Shown piece by piece: positions 38,891 to 49,300 of a stretch of DNA of 64,000 nt. Each line of letters starts with the position of its first letter. The stretch's first letter is position 1. The stretch comes from Gammaproteobacteria bacterium (GTDB lineage Bacteria; Pseudomonadota; Gammaproteobacteria; Eutrophobiales; Eutrophobiaceae): positions 1 through 64,000 of the forward strand of contig JAJFKM010000070.1 of NCBI GenBank assembly GCA_021773215.1. The letters run 5' to 3'. The position numbers were made by a program, and so were the translations under genes. The notes below the pieces were generated by a model. It had not been told where the DNA came from, made no database searches, and saw only the letters and a list, made by a program, of their open reading frames with translations.

Positions 38891-39694
38891 ATGACTGGAA
38901 GCCATTTATTTAAATTACCAAAACTCCTGATCCTCACTGCGATTCTGTCACTAATGACAGGGTGTGCTACGACTCAAAATAGTGAGACCATTGGCGATAA
39001 TGACCCGTTAGAGCCAGCAAACCGCGTGGTCTTTAATGTCACTGAAACACTTGATAAACATCTTATAAAGCCAATAGCAGAGAAATATGTCGATACACTT
39101 CCGGTACCCGTCAGGACCAGCGTAACTAACTTTTTCAATAACCTAGGCTACTTAAATGTCATCTTGAATGATTTTTTGCAAGGGAAAGTTCATCAGGGAA
39201 TAACTGATATACTTCGTTTTACCTATAATTCAACATTTGGTATTGCAGGTCTATTTGATGTTTCCACCCCGATTGGCATGCCGCATAATGTTGAAGATTT
39301 TGGCCAAACACTCGCTACTTGGGGTGTAGATCAAGGCTCTTATCTCTATCTAATCGCGCCAACAACAACACGTGACATAACAGATCAAGTGCCAAGCACT
39401 CTGTTAAATCCGTTCTTTTATATGCAAGGTTTAATTTTCGCCCCGATTAGCGCTCTAAGCGCTGTAAATACACGTGCTAACTTACTTGAAGCAACTAAGA
39501 TTCGTGACGAAGCAGCGCTTGACCGTTATTCGTTCACACGTGAAGCCTATTTACAACAACGTGAGTTTCTCATTCACGATGGTGAACCGCCAGCTACCGG
39601 TTATGACGATATCTTTGGTGATGCTAGCGATGTTGGAAACACTGGGTCTGGGACAGGAAATGATGAAGAATCTGGAATGTTAATAATCGAATAG
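38891..39694 (+). CDS. mlaA: MlaA/VacJ-family outer-membrane lipoprotein
   Basis: Outer-membrane lipoprotein that removes misplaced phospholipids from the outer leaflet in the Mla system. The signal peptide ends in LMTGC with lipidated Cys25. Family marks are NDPLEPANRVVFNVTETLDKHLIKPIAEKYV, NFFNNLGYLNVILNDFLQGK, FGIAGLFDVSTPIGMP, EDFGQTLATWGVDQGSYLYLIAPTTTRD, and the C-terminal YLQQREFLIHDG. A Gly/Ser/Asp-rich tail follows. AGAGAGAG precedes the ATG. The mlaFEDB inner-membrane genes are not adjacent. It pairs with hpnM just upstream. Confidence 0.93.
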   Translation: MTGSHLFKLPKLLILTAILSLMTGCATTQNSETIGDNDPLEPANRVVFNVTETLDKHLIKPIAEKYVDTLPVPVRTSVTNFFNNLGYLNVILNDFLQGKVHQGITDILRFTYNSTFGIAGLFDVSTPIGMPHNVEDFGQTLATWGVDQGSYLYLIAPTTTRDITDQVPSTLLNPFFYMQGLIFAPISALSAVNTRANLLEATKIRDEAALDRYSFTREAYLQQREFLIHDGEPPATGYDDIFGDASDVGNTGSGTGNDEESGMLIIE

Positions 39695-39740
39695 CCTATC
39701 AGACTCATACAAAATACTTACACCAACACATAAATCACAG

Positions 39741-39770
39741 GTCGCTGCATTAAGTAATTGATGCAGCGAC
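39741..39770. terminator. Hairpin between convergent mlaA and glcF
   Basis: A perfect 10-bp stem, GTCGCTGCAT/ATGCAGCGAC, with a 10-base loop overlaps the last codons and stop of glcF and lies 46 bases after mlaA. It may end transcription from either side. No strong T-run follows on either strand, so the terminator call is tentative. Confidence 0.45.
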
Positions 39771-40967
39771 TTCTTCTATCCAGTGCTTTACCGGTACTGG
39801 GCTTTTTTGCTGTAGATGCTTGAGACAACCGATATTGGCTGTAAGAATCATTTCCGGTGCACCCTGCATAAGGTTCTCAATCTTATTTCCTCGTAACTCG
39901 TTTGATATATCTTCTTCCAGTAAAGAATAAACACCAGCAGACCCACAGCATAAATGTGCATCCGGTACAGGTGCCAGAGCATACCCTAGCCGCTGCAATA
40001 GTCTTTCAGTAACACCACCCAATTTTTGCCCATGCTGCAATGTACATGGGCTTTGAAATGCCACATTTCTTGAAATATCAATTTTTAATTTTTCTAATTC
40101 AAACTCTGACACAAATTCAGAGATGTCTTTTGTCATTGCAGATATTTTTGCTGCCTTGGCAGCGTACTGTTCATCTTCTCGCAATAAATAACCGTATTCT
40201 TTTATGTGAACGCCGCAACCACTGGCTGACACGATAATAGCTTCAATACCTTGTTCAATCGCTGACCAATACAGATCAATGTTTTTCCGCATAAAGGATA
40301 AGGCTTGATCTGTTGCCGTGAGATGGTGACTTAAAGCACCGCAACATTGTTCATTCTTGACTTCAACAACAGAAACACCAAGAGCATCTAAAACTTTTGT
40401 CACGGACTGATTTATTCCGGGCGCTAACGCAGGTTGAACACAGCCAGAAAATAATATGACCTTTCGTGAATGAATTTTTATATCTGTAAGCTCGGCCTGA
40501 TTTACTTTAACAGGGATCATGCTCTTTAATTTTGCAGGCAAACAAAAACGAAAAGATTGTCCAAGTTTTAGCAAAAGCTTGAATCTTTTTTTATACGGGA
40601 ATGATTGTGTAATCAAAAAACGATAAAGTCGCTGATTCCATGGACGTGATGTTTTCTGATGAATATGATCTCGTCCAATATCGAGCAACTTTCCATATTC
40701 AACACCCGATGGACAGGTTGTTTCACATGCCCGGCAGGTCAAACATCGATCAAGGTGCAACATCGTTTGCTTCGTGCTGGCTTCGCCTTCAAGCATTGAC
40801 TTAATCAGGTAAATACGTCCTCTTGGCCCATCCAGTTCATCGCCCAATAATTGATATGTCGGACAAGTCGCATTGCAAAATCCGCAATGGACGCATGAAC
40901 GAAGAATACGCTCAGCCTCTTTTCCCTCTGATGTGTTACTAATCGATTCTTCTATAAATGTTTGCAT
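39750..40967 (-). CDS. glcF: Glycolate oxidase iron-sulfur subunit
   Basis: Electron-transfer subunit of membrane-associated glycolate oxidase. The 405 residues carry two [4Fe-4S] motifs near the N-terminus, CVHCGFCNATCP (26-37) and CLTCRACETTCPSGV (about 76-90). Two CCG domains follow, each ending in the CCG motif (EQCCGALSHH and HLCCGSAGVYSL). Start is ATG, 4 bases after the glcE stop, so translation is likely coupled. Together with GlcD and GlcE it oxidises glycolate to glyoxylate. Confidence 0.94.
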   Translation of the reverse strand: MQTFIEESISNTSEGKEAERILRSCVHCGFCNATCPTYQLLGDELDGPRGRIYLIKSMLEGEASTKQTMLHLDRCLTCRACETTCPSGVEYGKLLDIGRDHIHQKTSRPWNQRLYRFLITQSFPYKKRFKLLLKLGQSFRFCLPAKLKSMIPVKVNQAELTDIKIHSRKVILFSGCVQPALAPGINQSVTKVLDALGVSVVEVKNEQCCGALSHHLTATDQALSFMRKNIDLYWSAIEQGIEAIIVSASGCGVHIKEYGYLLREDEQYAAKAAKISAMTKDISEFVSEFELEKLKIDISRNVAFQSPCTLQHGQKLGGVTERLLQRLGYALAPVPDAHLCCGSAGVYSLLEEDISNELRGNKIENLMQGAPEMILTANIGCLKHLQQKSPVPVKHWIEEVAASIT

Positions 40968-40971
40968 ATTT

Positions 40972-42030
40972 TTAAAACGACGCGTACATCTTTCCAGGGT
41001 TTAATATCCCGTGTGGGTCAAAAGCTTTCTTTAAACCTTTATGCAGCGATAATAATCCATTTGATAATGGTTGAAACATATTCTGATCTTGAACAGACCC
41101 ACGAAAAAGCATTGCACTACCACCGGCTTCTCGTGCCAAATCAAATATTTCTTTAGCAGGACGCTCAGAGTTAAGCCAATACAAGCCTCCACCCCAGTCT
41201 ACTAAATATGGATCATCCCCTATATCAGGATTCGCAGTCGTCGGAACAGATACCCGCCAGGTATTAATATCTGAATTAAAAATAGGCGCCTTATAATCAC
41301 GCAATTCATTCCACAAATTAAATCCTTGCTCCTCTATATCAAGATCAACTTCCTTACTCGTTGCTCTTACACTATTTTCATTTCCCGATAACCTGATATA
41401 GAACATTTCGCCATCATAACAACTTGCTGTGAGAGGAATGGCCTGTCCGGATAACTCCAGCATTTTCGCCAGTGCTTTTTCTTTTGTCATTGAACGACTG
41501 CAGGTAATCTCTATCTCCGGAATTGGCACGACCTTGATTGAAACTTCAAGAATAATCCCCAAAGTTCCAAATGCACCGGTCATCAATCTCGATAAATCAT
41601 AACCGGCAACATTCTTCATTACCTGCCCACCAAAGGTGAGCTCCTTACCCAGTCCATTAATACAACGAATACCCAAAATATAATCTCGAACTGAGCCACT
41701 ATAAGGACGTCGAGATCCACTCAAACCAGTTGCAACTACACCACCGATTGTTGTTTTATCGGAAATATTGGGCGGGTCAAATGCCAGCATTTGCCCCTGC
41801 TTTGAAAGAGTATTATTAATATCACTAAGTAACGTTCCGGCTCTGGCTGTAATAAAGAGCTCCGTAGGTTCATAACTTATAATTCCACTGTAATCAGAAA
41901 TATCGACTAATGTCCCTGTCGTGGCTCTTCCCAAAAATTCCTTGCTGTTACCACCCACTATCTTGAGCGGCTTACTCTGCTCAACGGCATTCAGAACATG
42001 CCCTTTAATAGAATCAACTTTCTCTTTCAT
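40972..42030 (-). CDS. glcE: Glycolate oxidase FAD-binding subunit
   Basis: A 352-residue FAD-binding-4 (PCMH-type) protein. KPLKIVGGNSKEFLG near the N-terminus, MLAFDPPNISDKTTIGGVVATGLSG as the FAD site, RDYILGIRCINGLG, and MKNVAGYDLSRLMTGAFGTLGIILEV are typical GlcE stretches. The C-terminal end HGILNPGKMYASF matches the oxidase family. ATG start. Normally glcD lies directly upstream; here a convergent REC-GGDEF gene separates glcD from glcE, so glcEF must have its own promoter in the 177-base gap, or depend on readthrough. Confidence 0.93.
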   Translation of the reverse strand: MKEKVDSIKGHVLNAVEQSKPLKIVGGNSKEFLGRATTGTLVDISDYSGIISYEPTELFITARAGTLLSDINNTLSKQGQMLAFDPPNISDKTTIGGVVATGLSGSRRPYSGSVRDYILGIRCINGLGKELTFGGQVMKNVAGYDLSRLMTGAFGTLGIILEVSIKVVPIPEIEITCSRSMTKEKALAKMLELSGQAIPLTASCYDGEMFYIRLSGNENSVRATSKEVDLDIEEQGFNLWNELRDYKAPIFNSDINTWRVSVPTTANPDIGDDPYLVDWGGGLYWLNSERPAKEIFDLAREAGGSAMLFRGSVQDQNMFQPLSNGLLSLHKGLKKAFDPHGILNPGKMYASF

Positions 42031-42207
42031 GTACTTGCCAGATTATTGATATTGTTGAGGAATGTAGCCATATAAGTCAAATATATGCACTGAACATAAA
42101 ATATTAAGCTTATTGCTAAAGTTTTTTCTGATTTTAGCCGAAACACTCGGTATGAAACTCATTACGTTTAAAATTATAATTCTACTACTATAGTCTGGTA
42201 GATTGCT

Positions 42208-43167
42208 ATGAAAGTACTACTCGCAGAAGATTCTCTGACAATGATGCTAACTACATCAAAGATCATAAAGAATTCCGGACATGAGGTAATCCCCGCGCGT
42301 GATGGTAAAGAGGCCTTGTCATTATATTTTTCAGAAAACCCCGACTTAGTATTACTTGATGTCGAAATGCCCGAACTAACAGGATTCGAAGTTGCAGAAA
42401 AAATTCGTGCCGATGACATTAATAAATGGATTCCGATAATATTTTTAACGGGATTTGCAGATGATGAAAACCTTTCCAAAGGTATAGAGTCTGGAGGCGA
42501 TGATTACCTAGTTAAACCCGTCAGCCAGATAGTACTCAATGCGAAACTCAATGCAATGCATCGCATTTCAGAAATGCAAAACAAACTTCTTGATTTATCA
42601 CATGAACTATCTGAGACAAATAATAAATTACAAAATAGCGTTATTACGGATCCTCTTACCGGAGCCAAGAATAGATTGTATCTCGACGAATGCATGAAAA
42701 ATGAGTGGTTCCGAGGTATGAGATTTAAATCCGATTTGTCACTTTTAATCGTCGATGTAGACAACTTTAAAACGCTTAATGATACTAATGGCCATCAGGC
42801 AGGTGATACATGCCTGATTGATCTGGTCAAGTTATTCGGCTCTCACTTACATCGATCATCGGATGTGCTCTGTCGGTATGGTGGTGATGAATTTGTTATT
42901 GTCTTACCGAATACGTCAGAGGCTGATGCATATGAGATAGGAGAAAAAATCAGGTCGAGCGTTTTAAAATATAATACTGAATCAGAAATTGAGATCCATG
43001 TTGCGATCAGTGTCAGCATTGGGTGTGCTACTTGCGTCCCGGATGACAGCAAAACTTCCGATGAATTTTTAACCTATGCGGATAAGGCTCTTTATAAAGC
43101 AAAAGCTAATGGCCGGGATTGTGTCGTTATAGCCGACATGACCACTGATAAGACAAAAGCGGCTTAA
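42208..43167 (+). CDS. Diguanylate cyclase response regulator (REC-GGDEF)
   Basis: A 319-residue two-domain signalling protein, similar in layout to PleD/WspR-like cyclases. The receiver (1-120) has Asp8, phospho-acceptor Asp51 in LVLLDVEMPELTG and Lys in YLVKPVS. A short coiled linker follows (LLDLSHELSETNNKLQNSV). The GGDEF domain (about 150-310) has an intact active site RYGGDEFVIVL. The inhibitory I-site RSSD lies exactly five residues before GGDEF, so product feedback is expected. It makes c-di-GMP when phosphorylated. Its stop overlaps the glcD stop by four bases, and it is divergent from glcE. Confidence 0.93.
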   Translation: MKVLLAEDSLTMMLTTSKIIKNSGHEVIPARDGKEALSLYFSENPDLVLLDVEMPELTGFEVAEKIRADDINKWIPIIFLTGFADDENLSKGIESGGDDYLVKPVSQIVLNAKLNAMHRISEMQNKLLDLSHELSETNNKLQNSVITDPLTGAKNRLYLDECMKNEWFRGMRFKSDLSLLIVDVDNFKTLNDTNGHQAGDTCLIDLVKLFGSHLHRSSDVLCRYGGDEFVIVLPNTSEADAYEIGEKIRSSVLKYNTESEIEIHVAISVSIGCATCVPDDSKTSDEFLTYADKALYKAKANGRDCVVIADMTTDKTKAA

Positions 43168-44606
43168 AAACGTTCCAACTCGGGAAATTTGTCCTTACCT
43201 CGATGCACATGCATTGCACCAAATTCTGCGCAACGATTTAATGTTGGTACGGCTTTACCGGGATTCAATAAACCTTTTGTATCAAACGCAGTCTTCACTG
43301 CATGAAATTGTTCAAGCTCATCGTCATCAAACTGAATACACATTTCATTTATCTTCTCTATCCCTACACCGTGTTCGCCCGTTATCGTCCCACCCATAGC
43401 AATACATAGCTGGAGGATTTCACTGCCAAATGCTTCAGTACGTTTTAATTCCCCGGGGACCGCAACGTCATAAAGAATCAACGGGTGTAGATTTCCATCT
43501 CCCGCATGAAATACATTAATAACATCGAGTTTATATTTTTTTGACAGGGCATTAATACCCGCCAGCACTTCAGCGATATGCTTTCTCGGAATAGTCCCAT
43601 CCATACAATAATAATCTGGTGCAATTCGACCTGCTGCTGGAAAGGCTGCTTTTCTACCCGCCCAGAATAGTTCTGATTCTGCTTCATCTCTTGCAACACG
43701 GACTTCAATAGCACCGTATTGCTTCAATAAACTTTCAACTTCCAATAAGCCTGTTTGCACTTCTTCTTCAGTACCATCCAGCTCGCATAACAATATCGCT
43801 TCAGCATCGATTGGGTAACCTGCATGAACAAAGTCTTCGACGGCTCGAACACCCGCCTTATCCATCATTTCAAATCCAGCAGGAATAATTCCCTTCGCTA
43901 TAACGCCAGCCACGGCATTACCGGCTTTTTCAATATCATCGAACGCAGCCAATAAAACTCTGCTAAATGGTGCTTTTGGGATGAGCTTCACAGTGACTTC
44001 GACTATCACACCCAACATCCCTTCTGAACCAGTCAACAAGGCTAGTAAATCATAACCTGCTGAATCGTATGCATGGCTCCCGATAGTAATTAATTCGCCT
44101 TCGATGGTAACGATTTTCAATTGCAGTATGTTGTGTACAGTCAGGCCATATTTCAAGCAATGAACCCCACCTGAATTTTCAGCGACATTTCCTCCAATAG
44201 TGCAGGCAATTTGAGATGAAGGGTCAGGGGCATAATAAAGGCAGAATGATTTAACTGCTTCAGAAATAGCCAAATTACGCACACCCGGTTGTACCCGAGC
44301 TGATCTCTGAATTGGGTCAATCTCTAGGATTTTATTAAATTTAGCCAGGCTCAATAGCACCCCTTCTGCATGAGGCATCGCCCCGCCTGAGAGACCGGTT
44401 CCAGCACCTCTCGCAACCACAGGAATATCGCTCGAATAGCAATATGACAATATTGCCTGAACTTGCTCGACTGTATCGGGCAAAACAACACAAGCAGGCA
44501 TAACCCTGTGTGCCGATAAAGCGTCACACTCGTAGACTCGTTTAGACTCTTCAGATAGCAACACTGCCTCTGGCGGGAGAAATTCTGTGAATTTATTAAA
44601 ATCCAT
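43164..44606 (-). CDS. glcD: Glycolate oxidase FAD-linked subunit
   Basis: Catalytic subunit of glycolate oxidase, 480 residues. The FAD-binding-4 domain shows PVVARGAGTGLSGGAMPHAEGVLL and CTIGGNVAENSGGVHCLKYGLT. The FAD-oxidase C-terminal domain shows VFHAGDGNLHPLILYD and GTITGEHGVGIEK, the conserved His-Glu-His stretch. It uses an ATG start (MDFNKFTEFLPPEAVL). It is on the same strand as glcE and glcF, but the REC-GGDEF gene is inserted between them in the opposite direction. Confidence 0.95.
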   Translation of the reverse strand: MDFNKFTEFLPPEAVLLSEESKRVYECDALSAHRVMPACVVLPDTVEQVQAILSYCYSSDIPVVARGAGTGLSGGAMPHAEGVLLSLAKFNKILEIDPIQRSARVQPGVRNLAISEAVKSFCLYYAPDPSSQIACTIGGNVAENSGGVHCLKYGLTVHNILQLKIVTIEGELITIGSHAYDSAGYDLLALLTGSEGMLGVIVEVTVKLIPKAPFSRVLLAAFDDIEKAGNAVAGVIAKGIIPAGFEMMDKAGVRAVEDFVHAGYPIDAEAILLCELDGTEEEVQTGLLEVESLLKQYGAIEVRVARDEAESELFWAGRKAAFPAAGRIAPDYYCMDGTIPRKHIAEVLAGINALSKKYKLDVINVFHAGDGNLHPLILYDVAVPGELKRTEAFGSEILQLCIAMGGTITGEHGVGIEKINEMCIQFDDDELEQFHAVKTAFDTKGLLNPGKAVPTLNRCAEFGAMHVHRGKDKFPELERF

Positions 44607-44710
44607 AATGGATCATTTTATCCTCATTTGTACAATTAAACAGTATGCTTGAGACCCTTGTTTTTTCACACTTTATTGACCACATCTAGAACAAGTTAAT
44701 GATATGATAA

Positions 44711-44747
44711 TGTTCTTATGTATTAACATATTACAGCCATAAGAACA
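44711..44747. promoter_or_regulatory. Inverted repeat in the rng leader
   Basis: TGTTCTTATG (44711-44720) and CATAAGAACA (44738-44747) form a perfect 10-bp stem with a 17-base loop, ending 9 bases before the rng start codon. A second weaker dyad (GAACA...TGTTC) begins further upstream and shares the TGTTC arm. The stem is near the start codon, so it could act as an RNA structure controlling translation or decay, or as a protein-binding operator. Confidence 0.55.
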
Positions 44748-44756
44748 CAAATCATC

Positions 44757-46301
44757 ATGAGTGAAGAAATCCTGATAAATGTAACCCCGCAAGAAACACG
44801 CGTTGCCGTTGTTGATAATGGCGTCTTGCAGGAGGTTCATATCGAGCGAACCCAAAAACGTGGTCTGGTAGGCAATATCTTTAAAGGCCGAGTCTCAAGG
44901 GTGTTGCCCGGCATGCAGGCAGCTTTTATAGATATTGGGCTTGAACGCACCGGTTTTCTACATTCTTCAGATATCGTTGCTAACAATGCTGAATATGACC
45001 ATGAAAAGAAAGAAGCGGAGCAGATACAACCGATTGAATCGGTTATCAATGAAGGAGAAGACATTCTTGTTCAAGTTATTAAAGATCCGATTGGCAGTAA
45101 AGGGGCACGACTAACAACCCGTCTTTCAATACCATCACGTTATATCGTTTTCATGCCGGATTTCCCTTCGATTGGCATCTCTCAGCGAATTGAGAATGAA
45201 GAAGAACGCGAACGACTCAGGAATGTTATTTTAGGCTACATGTCTGGTATCGAAAAACTCGCTGTCGGCAACGAAGATAATGTCATTCTGCATAGTGCAT
45301 TACGCGAATCTGAAATATTAAAAAAAGGTGGTTTTATTCTCAGAACGGCTGCGGAACATGTGCCTGATGAAGATATCTGCAAAGACATAGAATTTCTCAG
45401 GAAAATATGGGAATCAATCATGGTACGCGCAAAAAATACGTTTCCACCGAGTATTGTCTATGAAGACTTACCATTGGTGATGCGGACCATGCGCGATTTA
45501 GTCCATTCTGAAGTTGAGAAGGTGCGTATCGATTCAAAAGAAACCTACCAACGAGTGATGGAATTTTCCAAACATTTTATTCCTGAATTCCTTGCCCGGA
45601 TTGATTATTACACGGGTGACCACCCTATTCTTGATTTGTATTCAGTGGAAGATGAAATACAACGTTCGCTTAGTAGGAAGGTCCCTTTGAAATCTGGCGG
45701 CTATTTAATTATCGACCAGACCGAAGCCATGACCACGATAGATGTCAATACGGGTGCCTTTGTTGGTCATCGTAATCAGGAAGAAACCATCTACAAAACT
45801 AATCTTGAAGCGGCGCATACTCTTGCCAGACAACTTCGCTTAAGGAATCTTGGCGGCATAATCATTATAGATTTTATCGACATGAAGGACCCTGAACATG
45901 GTCGTCAAGTATTACGTTCTCTTGAAAAAAATGTCGAAAAAGACCATTCCAAAACAAGCTTGAGCGAACTAACTTCACTCGGGCTGGTGCAATTGACTCG
46001 AAAAAGAACTAGAGAAAGTTTGGAACATATTCTCTGTGAAACATGTCCTACTTGTGATGGCAGAGCATCAATTAAAACATCTGAAACTATTTGTTATGAG
46101 ATATTTCGAGAAATTTTACGTGAAGTACGACAATTTGATGCAAATAAACTATTGGTCGTTGCCTCACAACGTGTTGTCGACATGCTATTAGATGATGAAT
46201 CTACCAGTGTGGCAGAGTTAGAGGCGTTTATTGGCAGACCGATTAATTTTCAAGTAGAAACTTTTTATACACAAGAGCAATACGACATCGTCCTGCTTTA
46301 A
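44757..46301 (+). CDS. rng: Ribonuclease G
   Basis: Endoribonuclease that matures 16S rRNA 5' ends and decays some mRNAs. The 514 residues start MSEEILINVTPQETRVAVVDNG, typical RNase G. The S1 domain (about 35-125) has GNIFKGRVSRVLPGMQAAFIDIG. The RNase E/G catalytic domain includes DQTEAMTTIDVNTGAFVG (metal-binding Asp) and IIIDFIDMKDPEHG. The Zn-link CETCPTC is present near residue 430. It lacks the long RNase E C-terminal scaffold. yhdP starts 10 bases after the stop, the conserved gammaproteobacterial order. An inverted repeat sits in its leader. Confidence 0.95.
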   Translation: MSEEILINVTPQETRVAVVDNGVLQEVHIERTQKRGLVGNIFKGRVSRVLPGMQAAFIDIGLERTGFLHSSDIVANNAEYDHEKKEAEQIQPIESVINEGEDILVQVIKDPIGSKGARLTTRLSIPSRYIVFMPDFPSIGISQRIENEEERERLRNVILGYMSGIEKLAVGNEDNVILHSALRESEILKKGGFILRTAAEHVPDEDICKDIEFLRKIWESIMVRAKNTFPPSIVYEDLPLVMRTMRDLVHSEVEKVRIDSKETYQRVMEFSKHFIPEFLARIDYYTGDHPILDLYSVEDEIQRSLSRKVPLKSGGYLIIDQTEAMTTIDVNTGAFVGHRNQEETIYKTNLEAAHTLARQLRLRNLGGIIIIDFIDMKDPEHGRQVLRSLEKNVEKDHSKTSLSELTSLGLVQLTRKRTRESLEHILCETCPTCDGRASIKTSETICYEIFREILREVRQFDANKLLVVASQRVVDMLLDDESTSVAELEAFIGRPINFQVETFYTQEQYDIVLL

Positions 46302-46311
46302 TTTATTTTTA

Positions 46312-49300
46312 ATGTTAAATAGAATTCTTACAGGTCTATACCATTTCTTCTGGTATGCATTTGCATTCATCATCCTTAACGCTGCCGTTTTGGTCACAGT
46401 CGTTCGCCTGGCATTACCTGAGATTGGTAGCTATAACAATGAAATACAATCTTGGGTCAGCAAACAGATGGAACACCCGGTTGTTATAGAAGGGATAAAT
46501 GCTGAGTGGCAAGGGTGGTCACCCAATCTGTATCTGGAAAATATCGACCTTTATACGCAAGATAATAGCAAACTGATTACCAAGCTAGACTCTGCCCATA
46601 TAGGCATAGATCTTGTTGCCAGTCTCAGAGCACGTGAAATTATACCAAACTACCTGTCTGTTTCTGGTCTAGACCTCAGTATTTCACGACGTCATGATGG
46701 CTCACTATCTATCAGCAGTGATAATGATCCAGACTTTAATGCCGATTCAAGTAAAAGTTCAGCATTGTCAGGTTGGCTTTTAAAACAGAAGCACATCATC
46801 CTCGAGAATGCCTCTGTAGCATGGCATGACGAAAAGTCACCCAATAAAGAAACACAATTCTCAGCGGTTAGAATTCAATTAAAGACAGACAAACAACGCG
46901 TACAAATTGAAGCAGATGTCACTCTGCCAGAACAACTCGGACAATTTTTAAGCGTAAAGATGGATGTGAGAGGCAATATATTGACACCCGAATGGAGTGG
47001 CTCAGTTTATGTCGAAACAGAAAAATTTAATCCAACTGACCTGCTGAATGATTTTCAAATTAAAAGTATCGGTGGTGTCGCAAACATCAAGCTATGGACA
47101 ACATGGGAACAATCCAAATTAATTGATTTTAATAGCGAATTAAACTACTCCTCTTTTTTACTATCTACTGAAAATTATAGACTGCCGGTAAACAATGTAG
47201 CTTTAAATTTATTTGGCAAGCGTATTCAATACAAAGACTGGTTATTGAATATAAAAATTGATGAACTACAAACGGCAAACAATGTTTGGCCAACTTCGAC
47301 CCACCAATTACTGATTGAAAAAGATTCCAACGATAATAATCAATATAATGGTTATTTTTCTTATCTGAATCTAGAGGAATTTTTACCGTTTATACTTGCT
47401 GCTAATGTCATTCCTGAAAATATCAAAAACGTATTTGAGCAGCAAACATTCAAAGGCGAACTTATAGACTTAAATATAAGTTATCAACCTGACTCAGAAG
47501 ATAATAACCCGTTTCAATTTAAAACTGCATTCGATAACCTTGAGTTTATCTCTAACAATGAGAGTCATTTTATATCTGGACTTCAAGGTTCACTTTCTGC
47601 CAATAGTGAAAAATTTAATATTCAAGTCAATAGTTCATCTTCTAGAATCAAGCTTGGCTCTCTTTATGAAGACCCACTTTCTTTTTCAGATCTAAACGCT
47701 AATCTAGAATTGATTAATAGTGAAACAGCTGAACTAATCATTCACAATCTGAACATAGTGTCTTTAGACATATCGATAAGCTCATCTGGAAAAATCAGGT
47801 TTGACAAAAAATCACCCTTTGTTGATATGGTAATGCATGTCGATGAAACGAGCATAGAAAACATACCTGCTTATGTACCAAAACAAACTAGTCCAAAATT
47901 ACATGCCTGGTTCAATAATGCGCTGGTTGGCGGTAAATTTTTATCCGGCGATTTACTCTTTCATGGTTACCTCAGCGACTATCCATTTAATAATGCTGAA
48001 GGGCATTTCAAGACACTCATTAATATTGAAAACACGACGCTTGAATATAATGAAAAATGGCCAGTTATAGATAATCTTACTGCTGAACTGATTATAAATA
48101 ATGATGACCTCACCATCACATCTCCGTCTGCTTATATCTTTGATGCAAAAATTGATAACATCTCAGCTGAGATAAAAAATCTGGGCGGCAACAACAACCA
48201 TATGGATATAACCGGCTCACTCGCTGGACATACAAGCGATGCACGCCTTTTCATTGCTCAAAGTCCCTTGAATGAAAATAAATCTCTACGTACATCAGTG
48301 GAAAGTATCGTAGGTAGCTTTGAACTCGATTTAAAACTCGGTATTCCTTTCAGTAATAAACCAACAAGCGTTGAAGGCTTGATCAAACTCGCTGACACGA
48401 CGATAGAGTCTGATATGCCTGGCATTGGTCTTGAAAATGTAGATGGCCAAGTTAATTTCACTAATGAAGAGGTTTGGGGAAGTAATATTAATGCTCTGTA
48501 CAACGGTGTCCCAATATCGCTAAACATTCCCTTGACTGAACAAGATGGACCTTATTCTGAAAACTATGAATTATCTGGTATAGCTACCAAGGCTTTCATT
48601 GTTAATCAACTTGGCAGTTTCTTCCCCTCATTCAGTGAAACGGGCAAGAGTATAAGTAATTATTTTGAAGGTGAAAGTAAATGGACTGTTAACATTAAAA
48701 AGTCAAAAAGTGATGGTCAGAAAAAAGTTGCGTTTCATTCTGACTTAAATGGGATTGAAATAAACCTGCCTTATCCCTTCGGCAAAGAAAAACAAGAAAC
48801 ACGTCCATTAACAATATCTACTAGTTTAGTAGACAAGTTGATTAATGAAATTAATTTTAACTTTGACGACCTGTTCTTTACTGATGTCTTTGTTGACAAT
48901 CGCAAGAACTTGATGGTTAAAAATATACTTGTCGGCCTAGGTCAACAACATGATAAAACATCAGATCCAAGTGACATATCAATTCAAGGGAAGATCGAAA
49001 AACTACAATTATCTGAGTGGATAGACATTATTGCTTTAGACAATATTGCGCAATCACAAAAGATTGAAGCAGAATCTTCACCAAGGATAGTGGGAGATTT
49101 CAATGTAGACGAATTACGAATCATTGGAAATGATTTTAATAACGTAAATATAAAATTAAGTAATCCGATCGATGGTTGGAAGATTTATTTCGATAGCGCA
49201 GAAATTAAAGGGCACGCTCAACTACTGAATGTAAATAATAATCAAAAAAATAAATTACATATTAATTTAGAATCACTGTCATTGCGTGGAAATGATACCG

